A stretch of DNA of 64,000 nucleotides from contig OZ037879.1 of assembly GCA_964035575.1 (NCBI GenBank), forward strand, positions 434,001 to 498,000, given 5' to 3'. This document shows positions 28,611-38,300 of this stretch, piece after piece; within the stretch, counting starts at the first letter, position 1, and every line of letters begins with the position of its first letter. The notes under the pieces were generated by a model that saw nothing but the letters and a program-made list of their open reading frames with translations, made no database searches and was not told the origin of the DNA. A program made the position numbers and the translations under genes. The DNA is from Rhynchopus sp. YZ270_cl-10 (taxonomy: Eukaryota > Euglenozoa > Diplonemea > Diplonemida > Diplonemidae).

Positions 28611-31033
28611 ATGGGAAGGGACGCTTTTTTTTTCCTCCCCATGAATCTACACAAAAATTCACGAGCACGTTAGATCCAAAAAGCAAACGTTGTTGTAGTG
28701 CAACAAAAACACTGCAAACGAACAGTTTGTAAGATGGTGGGGTCCTCGAATCTCGCCCAACCGCCTGGTTGGTTCTTCGGTCCTTTTGTTCCTTTGATTC
28801 TCCTCAGACCAAACCATCTCTCTTCTGCTGTTGCGGCTTGTGACGCATTAATATGAGGGTTTTGCTAATTCAAAGAATTGCACCCTGCAATGGGTGGTGA
28901 ACGAAGCAATAGAAACGATAAGCTAACTAAAACAAATCGGAACCCAACCAAACGAGACATAACAAATGTAAAAACAACGTCGGGTGATACAGCTCGCACT
29001 TTTTCACAAAGCAGCGGGAAAACACGCAAAATGCTTGAGAGACTCGCGTATCACAGCATAGAGGAGCTAGCCTGACCAGCATTTATATACCGTGCCAGGG
29101 GGAACTTGCATGAAAGAGGGCAAAAAAGCGTGGAAAATTGTAAAAACAGGGGAAAAACGCAGGAAAATTGAAACCGCACCCTACTTTTCCTTTTTATGTT
29201 TTTCCCCCACCCACGAAAACAATAAAGCAATAAAAACAATAAAGACAAAAGGGAGAGGTTGTGGTGAAACGCACACACCCAAAGACAAGGTCACTATCTT
29301 GGCACCTCAGCTTTGGTGATGATTTCATACCCTCCCCCCCCGCTTCTTTCAACCGTTACGGTCGACTATCCCACACGCGCGGCCTGTCCCCTTAGGCGTG
29401 CACGACCGAGCGTTCGGTCTCTGCCGACATTTCGGCACTGTCAGTGACACTCTGTCAATAACACACACAAACACACGTGTCTCACACCAATGTACATGTC
29501 CGCCGATGTTTCGGCAATCGTCAGTACACAGACGTCACACACGAGCAGACTCCACCGATTTTTCGGTGCACCCGTTCTTGTCCCTGTTTCAATCACTTGT
29601 GGATCGACTTACACAAACCCGAGGCACTCCCGGCCTCCGTACGCATAGCCAAAGAGCTCAAACCCAATAAAACTTTCTACCTCACTGTCTCTCAGACAGT
29701 GTACAGGGTGCTCACGACCCAAGGTTGACCAAAACCCGATAGCAGAAGAAACACAAAAAAACGTTCTGTCTCACTGCCTCTCAGACAAAGTACCGGGTGC
29801 TCACGATCCAAAGCAGACCAAAACCCGATAACAGAAGAACACGAGAAAACTGTTCTACCTCACTGCATCACAGCCAATGTGAAGGACACTCTCAACCCCG
29901 GTAGCCCGACATGGGCGGTACCTCAACGTACACCCTTATAAAATGCAAAAAAAAACGAGAAGATTAGTGGAGTAGAAATTTAGTGAAAGGTGGTCCACCA
30001 AATTGACACTTTATGGGGGAACTACTGATGTGTCCGAAAACATGTGTATTGTCCGAGCCTCGACCAACACAGACATATGCACGGAACATATACACGGGGG
30101 CAGGTAAGCCCTAAACATTTTTAAAAACAAACATTTTTTCTGGGAATCTCGAGATTCTCTAGGTACGGTGGAGAAGAAACAAAACTTTTTTATCTACCCG
30201 AACAGAGAAAACACAAAGACACGTTCTACCTCGCTGCCTCACAGACAGTGTACAGGGCACTCTTGGCCCAAGGTAGTCCAAAACCCGAACACACTAGAAA
30301 TACAAGAAAAACGTTCTACCTCACTTCTAAGACAGATACAGGGCGCTCATCTGGCCCAAGGACAATAGAAGAAAACTCTACTCACTGCCTCGAATAGCCC
30401 TCAAGTCTCAAGGACCACATCCACCTAATTCTAGCCAACACAAAAATCCCAAAAAGAAAGCCCCTTCTCCCTCGTCACCCGAATAACATATGCAAGGCAC
30501 ACACGGTGCACAGTGTCATTAAGACCCACAAAGGTCCACCAATACACACCCCACTATCACAAGTCTCCAAGTCTGACACCCTGTCCCCCTTCTTCCTGAC
30601 GAAGCTCTCAGTCGCTCACGGACCAGCACATCGTGTGTTATTCCTTCCCAAAGACTCGCCCGTCACCGTCCTCACCCACGATTTTTCTTTTTACCAGGGA
30701 GTCCCTGGTAAAAAAAACTTGATATTTATTTGGGCCAGGGAGCTCCCTGGCCCAAAATCCCTAGAATAAGCCCTGTCATACCCCAACAGAAACACAAAGG
30801 CTATGCATTGGTGATAAAGGAGAGGCAGGGTATCTGAAAAACAAAAAGACCCTGAAGGCAACACGCCCCGCATACCCCTCCTCGCCTCCTGTCTTGTACT
30901 CTCTCAGGTCAAGACATCGGTTCGAGCGGTCAACACCTTCATAGAGTTTCTGGAGGAACGGACCACGGATACAATTTAAGGTCAGACCAGGACCAAAAAA
31001 TAAATGAAGTTCACGTGCACACTCACATAATTA
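28611..31033. other. array spacer 1, no supported gene
   Basis: From left: a conserved block 28703-28905 with a gtaagatg phrase and the hairpin ccaaccgcctggttgg (28757-28772); a 30-bp piece of the retroelement B repeat (29251-29280); small hairpins such as ccgagcgttcgg and gccgacatttcggc (29404-29520); degenerate tandem units of about 85-90 bp beginning ttctacctcactg (29671-30373, with about 300 bp of other sequence between); and two perfect palindromes, accagggagtccctggt (30693-30709) and gggccagg...cctggccc (30732-30753). Confidence 0.65.
29251..29280 (-). repeat. isolated fragment of the tyrosine-recombinase retroelement B repeat
   Basis: gggagaggttgtggtgaaac followed by gcacacaccc is identical to the end of B at 2022-2051. 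No other part of that element is near. Confidence 0.7.
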
Positions 31034-33751
31034 TCACAGATAGATGAAGTCATGGGGGTTGCACTGCCTTGCATCCTCAAGGGCAAGTTGTGTGTCCGCA
31101 GCAGTGCGTCTGCTCTCTACGAGCTCAGCAGCTTGGGCAGACACGATACGTTTGTACTTCTCGACCATATCCTTGTATTTATCGACGATACCATTGTGTT
31201 TATCGACGATACCATTGTGCTTGTCGACTATACCCTTGTAATTGTCTACGATAAGTTTGTGCTTGTCGACATCGGCACGAGCCTCGCACAGGAGTGCCAT
31301 GAGGTCCTCTTGCATGGGTGGTGGTTCCGGGTGTGTGAAGGACACAGCATGTGGGTCTGGTGGCATCCTGTTAACCTTCGTCTTCCGGTCGACCTCTGCA
31401 TACCACCGCTCCCGGCAGTACAGCCAGATGTCCAGAAGGAACTTCAGCACAGCCGCATTCCCCACCCACTCGCCAAGGTTCTCCCCCGCATCCACCAGCG
31501 CCTCGTTCTCCTGCGACACCCCCAGAAACGCAACCACAGCAAACGCAAACTCAAGCAGCCCAAGCAACACCTCCACCCAGTTCTCCACCCACCGTGAGAA
31601 CGGCTTGTCTTTCAGCACGGTGGCAGTCCAGATCAGCGGCATGCAGGTAATAAGCCCCGCCCGGCCTGCACAGTTCACAAGCGTCTGTGGGTTCCACCCA
31701 AAGAGAACGCCGATGGAGCCCGTGAAGATGAGCTGTATGGCGAAGTACTCGCTGTGCTCAAAGCGGTACCCGTCGAAGACACAGGCAGACGCACGCAGCG
31801 CATGTGTCGGTGTCTGTTCACGCCACTCCCACCGTGCGGCGACGTACCGATCCAGCCAGCGCGTCGCCGGCACAGCAGCAGTGACGTATGTCTTCCGAGC
31901 ACGATTTGCCAGCCACAGCAGCCATGCAATCACCCCTGCAGACAGCAGCAGAATCCCCATGCCCACACCCAGATCGGCGTGGCTTCCGTGAAGCACCAAC
32001 GCAGTGGCGCCTTGCATGATAGGCGTCCACAGCAGCTCCAACACAAGGCACACCACCGGGACAGGCATTGCACGGAGAGAGGCCAGCACACCTGGCGTGC
32101 CGTACACACTGCTGTGCACCAAGGCTCCGAGGCACGTCGTCAGGATGAGCATGGTGATGATCACGGTGTTCCCGATGGCAGCACCACGTTCCTCGCGGAG
32201 TGTGTCTCTGCCGATTCTGAGCTGCGAGGGGCTCAGGACAAACGGCATCGGTGTTGCTGTGTCGCGTGGGCACTCCAGCATGCGGAGGTACATCTGTGCA
32301 CGCGCCACACGCGACAGGCCGTGCGACGTCATGGTGAACGACCCACCCGTCACCACCGTCGTCGCCAAGGCACCACCAGTCACCCCTGTAGCCGTTGCGG
32401 TTGTGGTCCACTCTGTGTACTCCTCCAACACTGCGCTCCCATCATCGGGCTGGCTCAGCAGCGGCTGCGGTGTGAGTGTTGTCAGTGTCGGTGCCGGTGT
32501 GTCCGGTGGAGCTGTCTGCAGCGGGGTCGTGGTGGGCGCACTTGTAGGAGCAGCCGTCTTTGGGGCAGGTGTGGCCGGAGGGCGCGTGTGCCCCGGTGTC
32601 AGTGTAGAAGGCACAGCAGTGTCCGGTGCAGGTGTCTGTGGGGGAAGCGTGTCAGGGATGGCTGTGTCGGGTGCTGGCGTGGGTGGGGGCTGGGTGTTTC
32701 CTGGTGTGGGTGTAGATGGCAACGCAGTTTCTGGAGCTTCGGTTTTTGGCGCGTCTGTGGCAGGTGGATCAGTTGCGGGTGGGTCGGTGGCAGGTGGGTC
32801 TGTCATCTGCATGGTGTTCCACACACGCACCGACCCGCCGTACGATGCACTAGCAATGAAGCGCATATCCTTCGAGAACCGCACACTGTAGACCGCACTT
32901 GTGTGTCCCTTCATGTCGAGGATGAGGGATAGCGAGCTGTCTGGCACCCACATCTTCACGTTGTAATCCCAGCCTCCAGACACTATGTACGCACCGTTGG
33001 CCGAGTACGCGATGGAGTTCACCTGCTCTGTATGCCCACGGAAGGTGGCCTCTGCCTTCTGCGTGGCGAGGTCCCAGATGATCACTGTTTTGTCCGCACC
33101 GCCGCTTGCAACCTTTTTCCCATCTGGAGAGTAGGCCACAGTCAGAACCTCGTCTGTGTGCCCTGTCAGGGTGAACTCCACGGACTTGCTTGCCACATTC
33201 CACACGATGACGTCTTTACCACCACAGGACACTATGCGGGTGTCGTCTGGAGAGAACTCTGCACCCCTCACCGCACTGCTATGCCCAGAGAGCACGTAGG
33301 CCACCGCACCAGAGGAAGTCCACACACGCACAGCGTTCCCCCTATCCCCGGTCACAATCTGCGTACCCCCACTCGAGAACGCGACACTATGCATAGTGGA
33401 CCCAACAGCGACGGTCTTCTGCACGGTAGCGTCACTGACACGCCATATCTTCAACTTTCCATCCTCATCACCACTTGCCACTGTTGCCCCATCCGGTGAG
33501 TACCGCACACCCCGCACCGTAGACCCATGGCCTGCATAGGACTGTACCATATCCCCAGTTGAGGTGTCCCATTCACGTATCAAGGTGACAGAGCTTCCAG
33601 TTATGAGGCGCGTCCCAGAAGGGGAATAGTCGATGGCAAAGAGAAACGAGGTGTATGTGATCATTCCGACACAGGCCGCATCGTCGCCACTTAGGCAGGC
33701 AGGGAGGACGTGGAGGTGTAACGAAACTGCCCACAAAGCGAGGATCTGCAT
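31034..33751 (-). CDS. WD40-propeller membrane receptor-like protein, array copy 2
   Basis: It has 905 residues and the same plan as copy 1: signal peptide MQILALWAVSLHLHVLPA, seven blades, only 3 TDPPA units, Thr/Pro stalk, six or seven helices, coiled coil. It carries its own set of variable residues (for example YTSFLFAI in blade 1, GHGSTVRGV in blade 2, GHTEQVNSI in blade 6). The coiled coil is expanded to six heptads of the VDKHNGI type by a 21-bp repeat (about 31166-31270). Outside these sites it is nearly identical to copies 3-5, including synonymous positions. Confidence 0.88.
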   Translation of the reverse strand: MQILALWAVSLHLHVLPACLSGDDAACVGMITYTSFLFAIDYSPSGTRLITGSSVTLIREWDTSTGDMVQSYAGHGSTVRGVRYSPDGATVASGDEDGKLKIWRVSDATVQKTVAVGSTMHSVAFSSGGTQIVTGDRGNAVRVWTSSGAVAYVLSGHSSAVRGAEFSPDDTRIVSCGGKDVIVWNVASKSVEFTLTGHTDEVLTVAYSPDGKKVASGGADKTVIIWDLATQKAEATFRGHTEQVNSIAYSANGAYIVSGGWDYNVKMWVPDSSLSLILDMKGHTSAVYSVRFSKDMRFIASASYGGSVRVWNTMQMTDPPATDPPATDPPATDAPKTEAPETALPSTPTPGNTQPPPTPAPDTAIPDTLPPQTPAPDTAVPSTLTPGHTRPPATPAPKTAAPTSAPTTTPLQTAPPDTPAPTLTTLTPQPLLSQPDDGSAVLEEYTEWTTTATATGVTGGALATTVVTGGSFTMTSHGLSRVARAQMYLRMLECPRDTATPMPFVLSPSQLRIGRDTLREERGAAIGNTVIITMLILTTCLGALVHSSVYGTPGVLASLRAMPVPVVCLVLELLWTPIMQGATALVLHGSHADLGVGMGILLLSAGVIAWLLWLANRARKTYVTAAVPATRWLDRYVAARWEWREQTPTHALRASACVFDGYRFEHSEYFAIQLIFTGSIGVLFGWNPQTLVNCAGRAGLITCMPLIWTATVLKDKPFSRWVENWVEVLLGLLEFAFAVVAFLGVSQENEALVDAGENLGEWVGNAAVLKFLLDIWLYCRERWYAEVDRKTKVNRMPPDPHAVSFTHPEPPPMQEDLMALLCEARADVDKHKLIVDNYKGIVDKHNGIVDKHNGIVDKYKDMVEKYKRIVSAQAAELVESRRTAADTQLALEDARQCNPHDFIYL
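31166..31270 (-). repeat. 21-bp repeat encoding coiled-coil heptads
   Basis: Five to six units with the core tcgacgataccattgtg lie in phase with the reading frame. Homologous tracts in the other copies have 1, 3, 2 and 3 heptads. Confidence 0.85.
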
Positions 33752-34085
33752 AAAAGAGTAGTTGACAACGTGCTAAAACACGTCTGAGTCGAGCTCATGC
33801 AAAGGATGTGTACGTGAGTGGTATACAAAAGGGCACCCCTACTCCCGCATCTCCTGAACAGTGTGGTGTTTTGTTTTGGGGGTGTTAAGGAGGCAGGAGG
33901 GAAATGCATGAGAGACAGGCAGGAAGTGAGATACGGCAGCAGAGATCAGGAGGTGCGTTCAAGATGCAAGAAGAGTTTTAAAATAGATTCGTCTTCAATT
34001 CAGAGAAACCACTTGACAGTGTCGCATACGTTTTCTCCACAATAAAAGATCCAAGAGGATAATAAAAAGGTGAAGGAATGGGGAA
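33752..34085. promoter_or_regulatory. conserved upstream block of array copy 2
   Basis: Same block as at 28286-28610. The TATA-like site (33822-33833) reads tatacaaaaggg, the only changed copy of the five. The plus-strand 45-codon frame is kept. Confidence 0.58.
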
Positions 34086-35321
34086 GGAATGCATTTTTTT
34101 TCTCTCCCCGAATCTACACAAGAAATACGAGCACGATAGATACACAAAGCACACGTTGTTGTGGTGCAACAAAAACACTGCAAACGAACAGTTTGTGAGA
34201 TGGTGGGGTCCTCGAATCTCGCCCAACCGCCTGGTTGGTTCTTCGGTCCTTTTGTTCCTTTGATTCTCCTCAGACCAAACCATCTCTTCTGCTGTTGCGG
34301 TTTGTGACGCATTAATATGAGGGTTTTGCTAATGCAAAGAATTGCACCCTGCAATGGGTGGTGAACGAATAATCATAAACATAACATTGAAACCGCACTC
34401 CTACATTTCCTTTTTATGTTTTTCCCCCACCCACGAAAACAATAAAGCAATAAAAACAATAAAGACAAAAGGGAGAGGTTGTGGTGAAACGCACACACCC
34501 AAAGACAAGACCACTATCATGGCCACCTCAGCTTTGGTGATGATTTCATACCCTCCCCCCCCGCTTCTTTCAACCGTTACGGTCGACTATCCCACACGCG
34601 CGGCCTGTCCCCTTAGGCGTGCACGACCGAGCGTTCGGTCTCTGCCGACATTTCGGCACTGTCAGTGACACTCTGTCAATAACACACACAAACACACGGG
34701 TCTCACACCAATGTACATGGTTGCCGATGTTTCGGCAATCGTCAGTACCACTCACACACGAGCAGACTCCACCGATTTTAGCTCAAACCTAATAAAATTT
34801 TCTACCTCACTGTCACTCAGACAGTGTATGGTGCTCACCACCCAAGGTTGACCAAAACCCTATAACAAAACAAACACGAGAAAACTGTTCTACCTCACTG
34901 CATCGCAGTCAATGTGAAGGGCACTCTCAACTTCATTCACCAACCCCTGCAGCTCGACATGGGCGGTACCTCAACGTACACCCTTACGCACTCCAGTGTC
35001 ACAAAATTCCCATGTTTCAGACAATGTACAGGGCACTCTCAACACAGGTAGTCCACACCCAAACAAGCCCTAGCCTACCCCAACAGAAAGACAAAGGCTA
35101 TGCATTGGTGATAAAGGCAGGGTTGCTGAAAAACAAAAACCCTGAAGGCAACACGCCCCGCATACCCCTCCACGTCTCCTGTCTTGTACTCTCTCAGGTA
35201 GGAGACATCGGAGCGGTCAACACCTTCATAGAGTTTCTGGAGGAACGTACCACGGATACAATTTAAAGTCCAGACCAGGAACAAAAAGAAAATGAAGTTC
35301 ACGTGCACACTCACATAATTA
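34086..35321. other. array spacer 2, no supported gene
   Basis: The shortest spacer. It has the conserved ccaaccgcctggttgg block (34160-34369), a retroelement B fragment (34471-34500), the small hairpins and some degenerate ttctacctcactg units. It looks like a shortened version of spacer 1. Confidence 0.6.
34471..34500 (-). repeat. isolated fragment of the retroelement B repeat, second copy
   Basis: Same 30 bp as at 29251-29280 with the same flanks, so it was copied with the spacer rather than inserted twice. Confidence 0.7.
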
Positions 35322-37970
35322 TCACAGATAGATGAAGTCATGGGGGTTGCACTGCCTTGCATCCTCAAGGGCAAGTTGTGTGTCTGCAGCAGTGCGTCTG
35401 CTCTCTACGAGCTCAGCAGCTTGGGCAGACACGATACGTTTGTACTTGTCGAGCATATCCTTGTAATTGTCGACGATAAGTTTGTGCTTGTCAACATCGG
35501 CACGAGCCTCGCAGAGGAGTGCCATGAGGTCCTCTTGCATGGGTGGTGGTTCCGGGTGTGCGAAGGACACAGCATGTGGGTCTGGTGGCATCCTGTTAAC
35601 CTTCGTCTTCCGGTCGACCTCTGCATACCACCGCTCCCGGCAGTACAGCCAGATGTCCAGAAGGAACTTCAGCACAGCCGCATTCCCCACCCACTCGCCA
35701 AGGTTCTCCCCGACATCCACCAGCGCCTCGTTCTCCTGCGACACCCCCAGAAACGCAACCACAGCAAACGCAAACTCAAGCAGCCCAAGCAACACCTCCA
35801 CCCAGTTCTCCACCCACCGTGAGAACGGCTTGTCTTTCAGCACGGTGGCAGTCCAGATCAGCGGCATGCAGGTAATAAGCCCCGCCCGGCCTGCACAGTT
35901 CACAAGCGTCTGTGGGTTCCACCCAAAGAGAACGCCGATGGAGCCCGTGAAGATGAGCTGTATGGCGAAGTACTCGCTGTGCTCAAAGCGGTACCCGTCG
36001 AAGACACAGGCAGACGCACGCAGCGCATGTGTCGGTGTCTGTTCACGCCACTCCCACCGTGCGGCGACGTACCGATCCAGCCAGCGCGTCGGCGGCACAG
36101 CAGCAGTGACGTATGTCTTCCGAGCACGATTTGCCAGCCACAGCAGCCATGCAATCACCCCTGCAGACAGCAGCAGAATCCCCATGCCCACACCCAGATC
36201 GGCGTGGCTTCCGTGAAGCACCAACGCAGTGGCGCCTTGCATGATAGGCGTCCACAGCAGCTCCAACACAAGGCACACCACCGGGACAGGCATTGCACGG
36301 AGAGAGGCCAGCACACCTGGCGTGCCGTACACACTGCTGTGCACCAAGGCTCCGAGGCACGTCGTCAGGATGAGCATGGTGATGATCACGGTGTTCCCGA
36401 TGGCAGCACCACGTTCCTCGCGGAGTGTGTCTCTGCCGATTCTGAGCTGCGAGGGGCTCAGGACAAACGGCATCGGTGTTGCTGTGTCGCGTGGGCACTC
36501 CAGCATGCGGAGGTACATCTGTGCACGCGCCACACGCGACAAGCCGTGCGACGTCATGGTGAACGACCCACCCGTCACCACCGTCGTCGCCAAGGCACCA
36601 CCAGTCACCCCTGAAGCCGTTGCGGTTGTGGTCCACTCTGTGTACTCCTCCAACACTGCGCTCCCATCATCGGGCTGGCTCAGCAGCGGCTGCGGTGTGA
36701 GTGTTGTCAGTGTCGGTGCCGGTGTGTCCGGTGGAGCTGTCTGCAGCGGGGTCGTGGTGGGCGCACTTGTAGGAGCAGCCGTCTTTGGAGGGCGCGTGTG
36801 CCCCGGTGTCAGTGTAGAAGGCACAGCAGTGTCCAGTGCAGGTGTCTGTGGGGGAAGCGTGTCAGGGATGGCTGTGTCGGGTGCTGGCGTGGGTGGGGGG
36901 TGGGTGTTTCCTGGTGTGAGTGTAGATGGCAACGCAGTTTCTGGAGCTTCGGTTTTTGGCGCGTCAGTTGCAGGTGGATCAGTTGCGGGTGGGTCAGTTG
37001 CAGGTGGGTCTGTAGCAGGTGGTGCTTCCGGATTCTTCCACACACGCACCGACTGCGTCGATGCACTAGCAATGAAGCGCATATCCTTCGAGAACCGCAC
37101 ACTGTTGACGATATATGTGTGTCCCTTCATGTCGAGGATGAGGGATAGCGAGCTGTCTGGCACCCACATCTTCACATTCTTATCGTCACCTGCAGACACT
37201 ATGTACGCACCGTTGGCCGAGTACGCAATGGAGAGCACCCACCCTGTATGCCCACGGAAGGTGGCCTCTGCCTTCTGCGTGGCGAGGTCCCAGATGATCA
37301 CTGTTTTGTCCGCACCGCCGCTTGCAACCTTTTTCCCATCTGGAGAGTAGGCCACGGTCTGAACAGTGTCGGTGTGCCTTGTCAGGGTGAACTCCACGGA
37401 CTTGCTTGCCACATTCCACACGACGACGTCTTTACCACCACAGGACACTATGCGGGTGTCGTCTGGAGAGAACTCTGCACCCCTCACCGCACTGCTATGC
37501 CCAGAGAGCACGTAGGCCACCGCACCAGAGGAAGTCCACACACGCACAGCGTTCCCTGCATCCCCGGTCACAATCTGCGTACCCCCACTCGAGAACGCGA
37601 CACTCGTCACCCAGTCCCCAACATCGACGGTCTGCTGCACGGTAGCGTCACTGACACGCCATATCTTCAAAGTTCCACCTGTATCACCACTTGCCACTGT
37701 TGCCCCATCCGGTGAGTACCGCACAGACATCACCTTGTCCACATGGCCTGCATAGGACTGTACAACCTGCCCAGTCGAGGTGTCCCATTCACGTATCGAG
37801 CCGTCATCGCTTCCAGTTGTGAGGCGCGTCCCAGAAGGGGAATAGTCCATGGGATGTACACTCCCCGTGAATCCAGTGATCATTCCGACGCATTCCGCTG
37901 CGTCGCCACTTTTGCAGGCAGGGAGGACGTGGAGGTGTAACGAAACTGCCCACAAAGCGAGGATCTGCAT
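35322..37970 (-). CDS. WD40-propeller membrane receptor-like protein, array copy 3
   Basis: It has 882 residues and the same domain order. The variable set includes GFTGSVHPM (blade 1), GHVDKVMSV (blade 2), VGDWVTSV (blade 3), RHTDTVQTV (blade 5) and GHTYIVNSV (blade 7). Here blade 5 has lost the usual G of GHT and blade 1 has F for H. There are three TDPPA units and three heptads (VDKHKLI VDNYKDM LDKYKRI). The stalk lacks a four-residue ATPA piece. The reading frame is intact. Confidence 0.88.
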   Translation of the reverse strand: MQILALWAVSLHLHVLPACKSGDAAECVGMITGFTGSVHPMDYSPSGTRLTTGSDDGSIREWDTSTGQVVQSYAGHVDKVMSVRYSPDGATVASGDTGGTLKIWRVSDATVQQTVDVGDWVTSVAFSSGGTQIVTGDAGNAVRVWTSSGAVAYVLSGHSSAVRGAEFSPDDTRIVSCGGKDVVVWNVASKSVEFTLTRHTDTVQTVAYSPDGKKVASGGADKTVIIWDLATQKAEATFRGHTGWVLSIAYSANGAYIVSAGDDKNVKMWVPDSSLSLILDMKGHTYIVNSVRFSKDMRFIASASTQSVRVWKNPEAPPATDPPATDPPATDPPATDAPKTEAPETALPSTLTPGNTHPPPTPAPDTAIPDTLPPQTPALDTAVPSTLTPGHTRPPKTAAPTSAPTTTPLQTAPPDTPAPTLTTLTPQPLLSQPDDGSAVLEEYTEWTTTATASGVTGGALATTVVTGGSFTMTSHGLSRVARAQMYLRMLECPRDTATPMPFVLSPSQLRIGRDTLREERGAAIGNTVIITMLILTTCLGALVHSSVYGTPGVLASLRAMPVPVVCLVLELLWTPIMQGATALVLHGSHADLGVGMGILLLSAGVIAWLLWLANRARKTYVTAAVPPTRWLDRYVAARWEWREQTPTHALRASACVFDGYRFEHSEYFAIQLIFTGSIGVLFGWNPQTLVNCAGRAGLITCMPLIWTATVLKDKPFSRWVENWVEVLLGLLEFAFAVVAFLGVSQENEALVDVGENLGEWVGNAAVLKFLLDIWLYCRERWYAEVDRKTKVNRMPPDPHAVSFAHPEPPPMQEDLMALLCEARADVDKHKLIVDNYKDMLDKYKRIVSAQAAELVESRRTAADTQLALEDARQCNPHDFIYL

Positions 37971-38300
37971 AAAAGAGTAGTTGACAACGTGCTAAAACAC
38001 GTCTGAGTCGAGCTCATGCAAAGGATGTGTACGTGAGTAGTATATAAAAGGGCACCCCTACTCCCGCATCTCCTGAACAGTGTGGTGTTTTGTTTTGGGG
38101 GTGTTAAGGAGGCAGGAGGGAAATGCATGAGAGACAGGCAGGAAGTGAGATACGGCAGCAGAGATCAGGAGGTGCGTTCAAGATGCAAGAAGAGTTTTAA
38201 AATAGATTCGTCTTCAATTCAGAGAAACCACTTGACAGTGTCGCATACGTTTTCTCCACAATAAAAGATCCAAGAGGATAATAAAAAGGTGAAGGAATGG
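37971..38300. promoter_or_regulatory. conserved upstream block of array copy 3
   Basis: Contains tatataaaaggg at 38041-38052 and the plus-strand 45-codon frame ending at an AATAAA. Confidence 0.58.

Noticed and set aside
29671-30373. CRISPR-like array in spacer 1
   Set aside because: The repeats are degenerate units of about 85-90 bp with no regular short spacers, in a eukaryotic context.
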